Assembly: GCA_000752995.2 (NCBI GenBank)
Contig: LM994636.1
Coordinates: 1-64,000, forward strand
DNA: 64,000 nucleotides
Direction of reading: 5' to 3'
Source of the DNA: Haemophilus massiliensis
GTDB lineage: Bacteria > Pseudomonadota > Gammaproteobacteria > Enterobacterales > Pasteurellaceae
Below are positions 45,024 to 53,558 of this stretch, in pieces. Position 1 is the stretch's first letter; each line of letters opens with the position of its first letter. The notes under the pieces are model-generated. The model saw nothing but the letters and a program-made list of their open reading frames with translations. It searched no databases and was not told the origin of the DNA. The translations under genes were made by a program, and so were the position numbers.

Positions 45024-48000
45024 CTATCCCTTGCGCTGATAAATTTGTCTTGCCAAACGTTTAACCACACGGCTTCTTAAATCATCATTGCTCATTACAT
45101 CGTTGCTGATTTCTTCGTTATCTTTCATTCGGTTGAATAACAAATCGAGCAATTTATCGGCAAAATAGGCAGTGAAATTTTCGAGGCTGTTGTGTTTTGC
45201 TGCGCCGATAATTTCTTCATTTTGTAGCGCATCTTCAATGATTTGCTCAAAGAAAAGCTGATCGGCGATGGTAAATTGCGTGCCGTAAATGCCGTTGATT
45301 TCTTGCACCATATTGCTTAAATCGTCGGTAGAATCCGCTCTGCCTGTGCCGACATCGGTTGCGCCTTTAAGCGGTTGGGCTTCGCCTTCGCCGAGTAAAA
45401 TTTCGCCCTCGCTGCGTTTTTGCAATTTATAAAAATGCAACACCACATCTTTGCTTAAATCCACTTGATGATGATCATGGTCGTAAGGCAGTTTATTTTG
45501 CAAGGCACGCAAATAAACATAGCGTTGCTCGTGCAAATCGTCGCTGTAATCCATAATTTGCGACACAAATTGATACAATCTCAAATAGCTTTTGAGTTGG
45601 CTTTTAAACAATTTTTGTTGCGCTATTTTCAGCTCGGCTAAATTTTCCGCCCCTTGTTGCGCGTTATCGCCAATGGCAATAAATCGGGCAACGGCTTTAT
45701 CTAAAATACTGTTGAGCTGTTTATGTTCTGCGCCTGTCGGCTGTTGTTTTGCGCCAAACCAAATTTCGGCAAAAGATTGCAGTTCCGTTTGCGTATAAAT
45801 GTTTTGCTGGTCAAGCGTTGCTGCAAGGCTGTCTAATTCTTCATTGCTTGGAATCTCGCCCAATTCGGTCACTTCATAAAATGGCTTGAACGCCTTGTAA
45901 ATATCTTCGGGTTTATTGGCAAAATCCAGCACAAAAGTATCGGTTTTGCCGTTGGCGCAGCGGTTTAAGCGAGAAAGGGTTTGCACCGCTTGAATGCTGC
46001 TTAATTTTTTATCCACAAACATCGTGTGCAGCAACGGCTGGTCAAACCCTGTTTGATATTTTTCCGCCACCAGCAACACTTGATAATTATCCGAGGCAAA
46101 TTGTTCAGGCAAATCCGTTTCCCGAATGCCGTTCATCAACACTTCGGTATATTCTTTTTCAGGCGCTTCTTCAAGCGCAATGCTACCCGAAAACGCCACC
46201 AGCGATTTAATCCCTGTGTAGCCTTTTTCTTTGATGTATTCATCAAACGCCAATTTATAACGCACGGCGTGTTCTCGCCCGCTCGTTACTACCATTGCTT
46301 TGGCACGTCCACCGATTTTGTGCATTGTTTTGGTGCGAAAATGCTCCACAATAATTTCCACTTTTTGCGAAATCACGCTGGAATGCAAATTCACAAAACG
46401 CATCATCGCTTTTTTCGCCTTGCTTTTGCTTAATTCCTTGCTCTCTTGGCTCACTTGCAACAATTTAAAATATTGCTTCCACGTGCTGTAATGCGCCAAC
46501 ACATCTAAAATAAAGCCCTCTTCAATGGCTTGACGCATCGTGTAATGATGAAACGGCGTGTTGCCGTCTTCGCCTTTTTCATCAAACAAGGCTTTGGTTT
46601 TCCATTTTGGCGTGGCAGTAAAGGCGAAAAAGCTCAAATTCGGCTGGCGTTGGCGTTTTGCCGCTTCCAGCAAAATCGCTTTTTTGGCATCGATGCTCAA
46701 CGTGCTTTCATCTTCGTCATCGTCCATAAACTCCGCTGCCACTGCCGCCGCAATGCCATCTTTATTCAACACTTTACGCAATTCCATCGCCGTTTCGCCG
46801 CTTTGCGAGCTGTGCGCTTCGTCCACAATCACCGCAAATTGCTTGTCTTTGGTGGAAATTTCTACATTTAAGCCTTTTTCCTGCTGGCGAGAAAGGGCGT
46901 TCATCACAAACGGGAATTTTTGAATCGTGGTAATAATAATCGGCACATCGGCGGCAATCGCCAAGGCTAATTGCTGCGAATTTTGCTCAATTTTTTCCAC
47001 CACGCCTTCTTTATGCTCAAATTGATAAATCGTCTCTTGCAACTGGCGATCTAGCACCACCCGATCGGTTACCACAATCACGGAATTAAAAATCTTTTTG
47101 TCCGTTTCATCGTGCAACAAGCTCAACTGGTGCGCCAGCCACGCAATCGTATTGGATTTACCCGAACCTGCCGAATGCTGAATTAAATAATTCCGCCCTG
47201 TGCCATTGGCACGACTATGCGCAATCAATTTACGTACCGCATCCAGCTGATGAAAACGTGGGAAAATCAGCGTCTCTTTTTGCAACAAACGCAAACCGCT
47301 CTCCGTGCGAACTTTCTTTTCGTCCACTTTCAAATGCAAAAAGCGCGCGATAATTTCCAAAAAACTCTCACGCTTTAAAATCGACTCCCACAAATACGCC
47401 GTTTTGACATTACCTTCAACATTCGGGTTGCCTTTGCCGCCTTGGTTGCCACGGTTAAACGGCAAAAAGTAGGTGTTTTCGCCGTCTAATTTCGTGGTCA
47501 TATAAACTTCTTCGGTGTCCACCGCAAAATGCACCAGCGTGCGTTTTTTAAAGGCAAACAGCTTGCCTTTTGGGTTGCGATCTCGGCGATATTGCGTCAT
47601 CGCGTCCTGCACTGTCCAATGCGTTGCCGACAGCACATTTTTTAGCTCCACCGTTGCCACAGGAATCCCGTTTAACGACAGCACCACATCAGGGCGTTCG
47701 TCATTTTCGGTCACCACTTGGCGTGTAATCTTTAAAATATTCGCTGCATATTTCGCCGCCAAATCGTCATTAAGCGACGTATTCGGCGCAAAATACGCCA
47801 TTTTAAAATCTTTGCCATAACAGCGAAAACCGTGGCGCAACACCGCCAGCGACCCTTTCGCCTCCAATTCCAAACACAAGGCTTTCAGCAACACCGCTTT
47901 CGCATTCGCCTTTTGCCCTGCCTCCAAGCGTGCCCATTTTTTCGGCTGCGTTTGCTGAATAAAGGCGATCACATCATCTTCAAATAACGCCGTTTCCTTG

Positions 48001-48089
48001 CAATATTCGGCATTTTTACCCTGCACATAACCGCCGTTTTCCAGCAAAAAACGCTCAATTTCATTTTCAAAGTCTTTTTCTGTGATCAT
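45024..48089 (-). CDS. hsdR: Type I restriction enzyme, R subunit
   Basis: A 1021-residue motor-nuclease subunit. The N-terminal PD-(D/E)xK nuclease shows RPDVVLSLNGIPVATVELKN near residue 155. The Swi2/Snf2 motor has Walker A QHSAGSGKSNTIAWLAHQL, the DEAH box IVDEAHSSQSG, and motif III FFAFTATPKWK. The helicase C part includes YQTGFDQPLLHTMFVDKKL. I place the start at 48089 (MITEKDFENEIERFL) with GGAG before it; a frame extending 51 codons further is made of repeat DNA. It is on the same strand as hsdS, 252 bases downstream. Confidence 0.94.
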   Translation of the reverse strand: MITEKDFENEIERFLLENGGYVQGKNAEYCKETALFEDDVIAFIQQTQPKKWARLEAGQKANAKAVLLKALCLELEAKGSLAVLRHGFRCYGKDFKMAYFAPNTSLNDDLAAKYAANILKITRQVVTENDERPDVVLSLNGIPVATVELKNVLSATHWTVQDAMTQYRRDRNPKGKLFAFKKRTLVHFAVDTEEVYMTTKLDGENTYFLPFNRGNQGGKGNPNVEGNVKTAYLWESILKRESFLEIIARFLHLKVDEKKVRTESGLRLLQKETLIFPRFHQLDAVRKLIAHSRANGTGRNYLIQHSAGSGKSNTIAWLAHQLSLLHDETDKKIFNSVIVVTDRVVLDRQLQETIYQFEHKEGVVEKIEQNSQQLALAIAADVPIIITTIQKFPFVMNALSRQQEKGLNVEISTKDKQFAVIVDEAHSSQSGETAMELRKVLNKDGIAAAVAAEFMDDDEDESTLSIDAKKAILLEAAKRQRQPNLSFFAFTATPKWKTKALFDEKGEDGNTPFHHYTMRQAIEEGFILDVLAHYSTWKQYFKLLQVSQESKELSKSKAKKAMMRFVNLHSSVISQKVEIIVEHFRTKTMHKIGGRAKAMVVTSGREHAVRYKLAFDEYIKEKGYTGIKSLVAFSGSIALEEAPEKEYTEVLMNGIRETDLPEQFASDNYQVLLVAEKYQTGFDQPLLHTMFVDKKLSSIQAVQTLSRLNRCANGKTDTFVLDFANKPEDIYKAFKPFYEVTELGEIPSNEELDSLAATLDQQNIYTQTELQSFAEIWFGAKQQPTGAEHKQLNSILDKAVARFIAIGDNAQQGAENLAELKIAQQKLFKSQLKSYLRLYQFVSQIMDYSDDLHEQRYVYLRALQNKLPYDHDHHQVDLSKDVVLHFYKLQKRSEGEILLGEGEAQPLKGATDVGTGRADSTDDLSNMVQEINGIYGTQFTIADQLFFEQIIEDALQNEEIIGAAKHNSLENFTAYFADKLLDLLFNRMKDNEEISNDVMSNDDLRSRVVKRLARQIYQRKG

Positions 48090-48100
48090 TTTTATTCTCC

Positions 48101-48294
48101 GTCGGGTGCGTTTGCCAGCGCACCGTAAAAATAAACATCGATTTTTTCGCAAAATTTCCAAAAAATTTGGCACGGTTCGTAGGGTGCGTTTGCCAACGCA
48201 CCGCAAAAAATCCAACATCGTTCCGTAGGGTGCGTTTGCCAACGCACCGCAAAAAAATCAACATCGCAATGGTGCGTTAGCAAACGCACCCTAC
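48101..48294. repeat. Four short palindromic repeats (family R4) before hsdR
   Basis: GGGTGCGTTTGCCAACGCACC-type units occur at 48101-48125, 48179-48203, 48225-48249 and, inverted, 48271-48294. Each can fold into a hairpin. They fill the gap between hsdS and hsdR, so they are part of the hsdR leader. Confidence 0.8.
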
Positions 48295-48341
48295 AAATAT
48301 TTCGGGTAGCTTTTTGCACATTTTTGCCCAAATCCGACCGT

Positions 48342-49676
48342 TTAGCCCCCGACCCGATATTTCCCCGTTACCACCTGCGTAATCAATGCCGCGCGGTATT
48401 CTTTTAGGCGTGCGACCGATTCGGCGATTTTGGCTTGCAAGCGGTCAATTTTTGCGGTTTCTTGGTCAAGGAAATCGGCGATGGCGGTTTGTTCTTCCAG
48501 TGGGGGAAGTGCAAAAATAACATTTTTTAATGTTTCAGAATATACAACAGGAATAGTTGTTGTATTGCTTGCTAATAAAAACTGCTCATAAATAAGATTT
48601 GTTTCATTAAAAATATAGATTAACAATTTATCTAAAATTTTACTTCTATCAATAGCAAATTTTATAATACAAGGATGAATAATACCTTTTTCACAATTTT
48701 CTGGAACTACTGCAATTTTTCCAATAGTTCCACGAGTTGTAATGAGAATATCAAAAGGTTCTACTTCAAATCCTGACAACTCTTCAAATTTCTCTTCTGA
48801 AATAAAAGCTGTTCCATTTACAAAATCATTATCCAAAACAGTTCTTTGGTTATAAACTGGAACGCCGCTAGAAATAAAATCATCTCCTTTAATTTGGCTT
48901 CCAAAAGGTCCAACTTTAATTGAATTTTTCTTACATTCTAAAATATGTTTTAAACGGCATACTTCCCAACCCTCTGGCACTTTCCCCAGCCATTGAATAC
49001 CGCTTTCTTTGAGCGGGTGGGCGTGTGGGGTTAAGCGTCCGCACACGGCTTCGGTAATCAGTGCGGTGCGTTTTTCGCTTAATTTTGCAGATAACGCCTG
49101 TTGTTTTTCGATCAAACGGTCAATATACGCCGTGCGTTCGTCAAGAAAAGCGGCGATGGCGGTTTGTTCGGAGAGTGGGGGGAGTGCGATTGGTAAATTA
49201 CCTAAAACCTGCGTTGTTAATTGATTAATTGTAGATGTTAAAAAATTTCCTAATTGCGCCTTAAATACATCAGAATTTAAATAATAATAAACAAATCGTT
49301 TATACGGAGTACGAAAAACCGTCATAAACGCACCAAATGTTTGTCCAATTGCTTGACCTTCAATTAATGCACATTTTCCAATTAATGCTCGGCTTCCATT
49401 TCTTGAACAAATTAAAATATCATCTTGTGTCGTAATCATTTTTGATGGAATGTCTTTATTTACAAAAACGTTATCATCAAAAACTAATTTTCCATTTTGT
49501 ACATTTGAAGAACGCAAAACAAGTGTATCATTTTCATCGGTTGAAATATCATCAGGCGAATAAGTTAAACCTAAAATTATTTCGCCTAAAAATTTCAACC
49601 GCTTCACTTCCCAATGCGCTGGCACGTCGCCAAGCCATTCTACGCCGCTGGGTTTGTATTGTTCATAAGGTTTCAT
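48342..49676 (-). CDS. hsdS: Type I restriction-modification, specificity subunit
   Basis: A 444-residue subunit with two target-recognition domains. Each domain is followed by a conserved helical spacer: ALPPLSEQTAIAAFLDERTA near residue 165 and ALPPLEEQTAIADFLDQETA near residue 395. The two halves start with similar GVEWLGDVPAHWEV and GIQWLGKVPEGWEV. The variable parts are AT-rich compared with the flanks. It recognises a bipartite DNA site that cannot be read from the sequence. It is divergent from hsdM. Confidence 0.93.
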   Translation of the reverse strand: MKPYEQYKPSGVEWLGDVPAHWEVKRLKFLGEIILGLTYSPDDISTDENDTLVLRSSNVQNGKLVFDDNVFVNKDIPSKMITTQDDILICSRNGSRALIGKCALIEGQAIGQTFGAFMTVFRTPYKRFVYYYLNSDVFKAQLGNFLTSTINQLTTQVLGNLPIALPPLSEQTAIAAFLDERTAYIDRLIEKQQALSAKLSEKRTALITEAVCGRLTPHAHPLKESGIQWLGKVPEGWEVCRLKHILECKKNSIKVGPFGSQIKGDDFISSGVPVYNQRTVLDNDFVNGTAFISEEKFEELSGFEVEPFDILITTRGTIGKIAVVPENCEKGIIHPCIIKFAIDRSKILDKLLIYIFNETNLIYEQFLLASNTTTIPVVYSETLKNVIFALPPLEEQTAIADFLDQETAKIDRLQAKIAESVARLKEYRAALITQVVTGKYRVGG

Positions 49677-49825
49677 TTGGGTTTGATTTATCTTTTGTAC
49701 TCAAAATTCAATGGCGCAAGAATACAATGAATGCGCCGTGCAGACAATGCTTGCCGTGTTTTCAATGGCTTTTGGCGGTGCATTTCGCTAAAATTGCCGA
49801 AATTTAATTTTCGGGTAGCTTTTAT

Positions 49826-52021
49826 ATGAATAACGAAATGCACACCAAACAATCGACGATTTCTTCTCTGATTTGGAATATGGCAAATATGCTGCGTGGC
49901 ACTTATCGTCCGCCGCAATATCGCCGCGTAATGCTGCCTTTAATTGTGTTGGCACGCTTTGATGCGATTCTTGCGCCTTATACCAAGGCGATGAAAGAAA
50001 AAGCGGACGAACTGGCGAAAATGGGCGATAAAGCACCAAAAGGGGCGTTGTATGAAAAAATGCTCACGCAAACCGCCGACCCGAACCGCAGCCAGTCGCT
50101 GTATAACACCAGCGGCTATAATTTGCAGTCACTGCTTGCCGATTCGGAACATATCGCGGCGAATTTAATTCAATACTTGCAAGGTTTTTCGCCCAAAGCC
50201 AAGGATATTTTTGATAAGTTTGAATTTGAAAACGAAATTGAAAAATTAGACAGCAGCAACCGTTTGTATGCCGTGCTTTCTCAATTTCAAAAAGATTTAA
50301 AAGACAACGGTATCAATCTTGCGGCAAGCCATATTTCTAATTTGCAAATGGGCTATATTTTTGAAGAGTTGGTGCGTAAATTCAACGAGCAAGCCAACGA
50401 AGAAGCAGGCGATCACTTTACGCCCCGTGAAGTGATTAATTTAATGGTGAACGTGATTTTTGAAGAAGACCAAAAATCGCTGAGCCGTCCTTATGCGATT
50501 GCTAGCATTTACGACCCAACCGCAGGCACGGGCGGTATGCTTTCGGAATCGGAAAAATATTTAAAAGGCTATAACGATACCATTCAACTGCAACTTTTCG
50601 GGCAAGAGTACAATGCGGAATCTTATGCGATTTGTTGTGCGGATTTGTTGATTAAAGATGAGCCGATTAGCAATTTGGTTTACGGCGACACGCTGGGCGT
50701 GAAAAACAGCAAAAACACGCAAACAGGCTTTCACCCACAAGACGGACACGCCGATAAAACCTTTGATTATATGTTCTCCAATCCACCCTTTGGCGTGGAT
50801 TGGAAAAACGAAAAAGAGTTTATTGAAGACGAAGCAAAAAGCGGTTTTGCAGGGCGTTTTGGCGCAGGCTTGCCACGCATTAACGACGGTTCCTTGCTCT
50901 TTTTGCAGCATATGATTGCCAAAATGAAACGCGTAGAAGAAGGCGGCAGCCGCATTGCCGTGGTGTTTAATGGCTCGCCGCTTTTTACAGGCGACGCTGG
51001 CTCGGGCGAAAGCAATATTCGCCGTTGGATTATTGAAAACGATTACTTAGAAGCGATTATCGCGCTGCCCGACCAACTGTTCTACAACACAGGGATTTAT
51101 ACCTATGTTTGGATTGTGAGCAATAAAAAATCTGCCCAACGCCAAGGCAAGGTGCAACTTATCGATGGCACGCAACATTTTCAGAAAATGGCAAAAAGTT
51201 TGGGCGATAAACGCAACGAACTTTCCGCCGAACATATTGCGGATTTAACTCAGCTTTATGCCGATTTTAAACATCAAGCAAGCGGTCAGATTTTTGAAAA
51301 AGTTTGCAGCAAAATTTTCAACAACCAAGATTTTGGCTATTTGAAATTAACCGTGGAACGCCCATTGCGTTTAAATTTCCAAGCCAATGCTGAACGCATT
51401 GAACGTGTGAAAACGCAGTCGGCATTTGTGAATTTAGCCGTGAGCAAAAAACGCAAAAACGAAGAAGAAATTCAACAAGAAGAAGCGGCTGGTAAATTGC
51501 AACAAGCCGCCATTTTGACCGCACTTAAAACGATTGGCGAAAAATTGTATTTAGACCGCGCCGAATTTTTGAAAGATTTTGATAAAGCCATAAAAACGCT
51601 GGATTTCAAACTAGGCGCACCGCTGAAAAAAGCCATTTTAGACGCGTTAAGCGAGCGAGATCCTTTGGCTTCCATTTGCAAAGACAGCAAAGGCAGAGTT
51701 GAGTCAGACAGCCAGTTGCGAGACACTGAACTTGTGTCGCTGCCGTCTGATATTGCCCTTCCGCTGCCTGTGGATTATGTGGACAGCAAGCCTGATGCGT
51801 TGGTGAAATTAGTCAAAACCCATTGCGAAGATTATTTGCAAAAAGAAGTGCTGCCGCACGTTGCCGATGCGTGGATTGATTACGACAAAACCAAAGTCGG
51901 CTACGAAATCCCGATCAACCGCCATTTCTACCAATATCAACTGCCCAGAGCGTTAAACGACATCAAATCGGATATTCACGATTTGGAGGAAGAGATTATG
52001 GAAATGCTGGGCGGCGTGTAA
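49826..52021 (+). CDS. hsdM: Type I restriction-modification, methyltransferase subunit
   Basis: A 731-residue N6-adenine methyltransferase. The HsdM_N helical domain is followed by motif I YDPTAGTGGMLSESEKYL and motif IV MFSNPPFGVDW. The protein is about 200 residues longer than classical HsdM, with a charged C-terminal region. Two starts are close (49826 and four codons later); no strong ribosome site decides. It is encoded on the plus strand facing away from hsdS and hsdR, an unusual layout because hsdM and hsdS are normally side by side in one operon. An uptake signal lies inside at 51518. Confidence 0.93.
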   Translation: MNNEMHTKQSTISSLIWNMANMLRGTYRPPQYRRVMLPLIVLARFDAILAPYTKAMKEKADELAKMGDKAPKGALYEKMLTQTADPNRSQSLYNTSGYNLQSLLADSEHIAANLIQYLQGFSPKAKDIFDKFEFENEIEKLDSSNRLYAVLSQFQKDLKDNGINLAASHISNLQMGYIFEELVRKFNEQANEEAGDHFTPREVINLMVNVIFEEDQKSLSRPYAIASIYDPTAGTGGMLSESEKYLKGYNDTIQLQLFGQEYNAESYAICCADLLIKDEPISNLVYGDTLGVKNSKNTQTGFHPQDGHADKTFDYMFSNPPFGVDWKNEKEFIEDEAKSGFAGRFGAGLPRINDGSLLFLQHMIAKMKRVEEGGSRIAVVFNGSPLFTGDAGSGESNIRRWIIENDYLEAIIALPDQLFYNTGIYTYVWIVSNKKSAQRQGKVQLIDGTQHFQKMAKSLGDKRNELSAEHIADLTQLYADFKHQASGQIFEKVCSKIFNNQDFGYLKLTVERPLRLNFQANAERIERVKTQSAFVNLAVSKKRKNEEEIQQEEAAGKLQQAAILTALKTIGEKLYLDRAEFLKDFDKAIKTLDFKLGAPLKKAILDALSERDPLASICKDSKGRVESDSQLRDTELVSLPSDIALPLPVDYVDSKPDALVKLVKTHCEDYLQKEVLPHVADAWIDYDKTKVGYEIPINRHFYQYQLPRALNDIKSDIHDLEEEIMEMLGGV

Positions 52022-52054
52022 TTCTGCGGGGGATTTTTTGATAAAAGACAAGCG

Positions 52055-52098
52055 GTTAAATTTTTCGGAGAATTTGCAAATTTGCCGAAAAATTTAAC
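52055..52098. terminator. Long perfect inverted repeat after hsdM
   Basis: GTTAAATTTTTCGG (52055-52068) and CCGAAAAATTTAAC (52085-52098) pair perfectly over 14 bases with a 16-base loop. It lies 34 bases after the hsdM stop and is probably its terminator. Confidence 0.6.
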
Positions 52099-52159
52099 TG
52101 ATTGCATTACCAACTGCTTTGCTATTTTTGCAAAAATCTTTCAGGGAACATTTTTATTT

Positions 52160-52257
52160 TTGGAAGTTAATTTCCAATTTTAATAAAAATCAATAAAATT
52201 GGAAATAAACTTCCAATTACGCTAAATTATCCCTAATTTAGAACTCAACTTCCAATG
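52160..52257 (+). repeat. Cluster of five TTCCAA half-sites before the first DUF4143 ATPase
   Basis: A(C/T)TTCCAAT or its reverse occurs at about 52160, 52171, 52198, 52208 and 52248. Two pairs are inverted: TTGGAAGTTAATTTCCAA (52160-52177) and the unit at 52197-52218. The last overlaps the start codon as ACTTCCAATGA. This suggests a site for a dimeric regulator. Confidence 0.75.
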
Positions 52258-53457
52258 ACTATGATTTCCCGTAACCAATATCTCCAACAGCTCATTCAAT
52301 TCAAAGACACCGATTTTATCAAAGTGATCACTGGCGTGCGCCGCTGTGGTAAGTCAGTTTTGTTAATGCAATATCGGGATTATCTACAAACACAAGGCGT
52401 TGATGAAAAACATATCATTTATATCAATTTTGAAAGTTTTGAATATCAATGGGTTAAAAATGCCGATGATTTTCAGCAACTGATAACTCAAATTTTGCCG
52501 AGCACAAAAGAAAAAATCTATTTTCTGATTGATGAAATTCAATTTGTGGATGGCTGGCAAAAAACGCTTAATGCGGTGCGTGTCAGTTTTAATGCGGACA
52601 TTGTTATTACAGGCTCGAATGCCAACCTGCTTTCGGGCAAGCTGGCAACGCTATTGAGTGGGCGTTATGTGGAAATTAAGTTGTATCCCCTTTCGTTTAG
52701 GGAATTTCTACAAGCCAAACACATTGATCCGCAATCACGCTTGGTTGATCAGGCATATATTGAATATGAGAAATATGGTGCTTTTCCAAGTGTCGTGCTT
52801 TCTGATGAAATGTTAAAAGATACCATTTTATCGGGCATTTTTGATTCGATTGTGTTGAATGATATTGCTTATCGGGCTGGCGTGAAAGACACGCAAACGC
52901 TCAAAAGCGTAATTGCGTTTTTGGCGGACAATGTCGGGCAGTTAGTCAATCCGAATAAAATTAGTAATACGCTCTCATCGGAACGAATTCCGACGACCAA
53001 TCACACCATCAATAAATATTTGGAACTGCTGGAAAATGCGTTCTTATTTTATAAGGCAAAACAATATGATATTCGTGGTAAGGGCTACCTGAAAACCAAC
53101 GCTAAATATTTTATTGTCGATAATGGTTTACGTCGTTATGCTGTGGGTAAAAAAGACGCAAATTATTCCAATCGGTTAGAAAATATCGTGTTCGTAGAAT
53201 TGCTTCGCCGTGGTTACAGCGTTGATGTGGGTAAATTAGAAAACAAAGAAATTGACTTTATCGCCCGCAAAGCCGATGAAATTTTGTATGTACAAGTAGC
53301 GTATGATATGCCGAATAACGCACACGAAACCGATAATTTATTAAATATTAAAGACAATTACCGCAAAATCTTGATTACAGGACGCTATCAGCCTGAAAAA
53401 GAAATTGATGGTGTGTCTGTGGTTTATGTGGTGGATTGGTTGGTGGGGAAAGGGTGA
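52255..53457 (+). CDS. AAA ATPase with DUF4143 domain, copy 1
   Basis: A 400-residue protein. The AAA_14 part has Walker A ITGVRRCGKSVLLMQY near residue 26 and Walker B IYFLIDEIQFVDGWQ near residue 91, then VITGSNANLLSGKLATLLSG. The DUF4143 part has TNHTINKYLELLENAFLFYK and the restriction-fold-like tail ENIVFVELLRRGYSVDV, then ENKEIDFIARK and YVQVAYD. The function of this family is unknown. No ribosome site is visible: a repeat half-site occupies that place and overlaps the ATG. A paralogue is at 60766. Confidence 0.85.
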   Translation: MTMISRNQYLQQLIQFKDTDFIKVITGVRRCGKSVLLMQYRDYLQTQGVDEKHIIYINFESFEYQWVKNADDFQQLITQILPSTKEKIYFLIDEIQFVDGWQKTLNAVRVSFNADIVITGSNANLLSGKLATLLSGRYVEIKLYPLSFREFLQAKHIDPQSRLVDQAYIEYEKYGAFPSVVLSDEMLKDTILSGIFDSIVLNDIAYRAGVKDTQTLKSVIAFLADNVGQLVNPNKISNTLSSERIPTTNHTINKYLELLENAFLFYKAKQYDIRGKGYLKTNAKYFIVDNGLRRYAVGKKDANYSNRLENIVFVELLRRGYSVDVGKLENKEIDFIARKADEILYVQVAYDMPNNAHETDNLLNIKDNYRKILITGRYQPEKEIDGVSVVYVVDWLVGKG

Positions 53458-53558
53458 TGAGATTGTGCATTTGCATATGGGAAAGTTGTTTTAAAAAATG
53501 TGTAGAAATTCAAAAAAAAATATAAATTTTGGCATAGTAAACAAAATTGAGGTAAAAA

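Noticed and set aside
48090..48242. A 51-residue N-terminal extension of HsdR
   Set aside because: The extra codons come from R4 repeat DNA (repeated VGKRTLR-type peptides), and a better start with GGAG lies at 48089.
48101..48294. A CRISPR array
   Set aside because: There are only four units, unequally spaced, one inverted, and each is a palindrome without spacers of uniform size; no cas genes are present.
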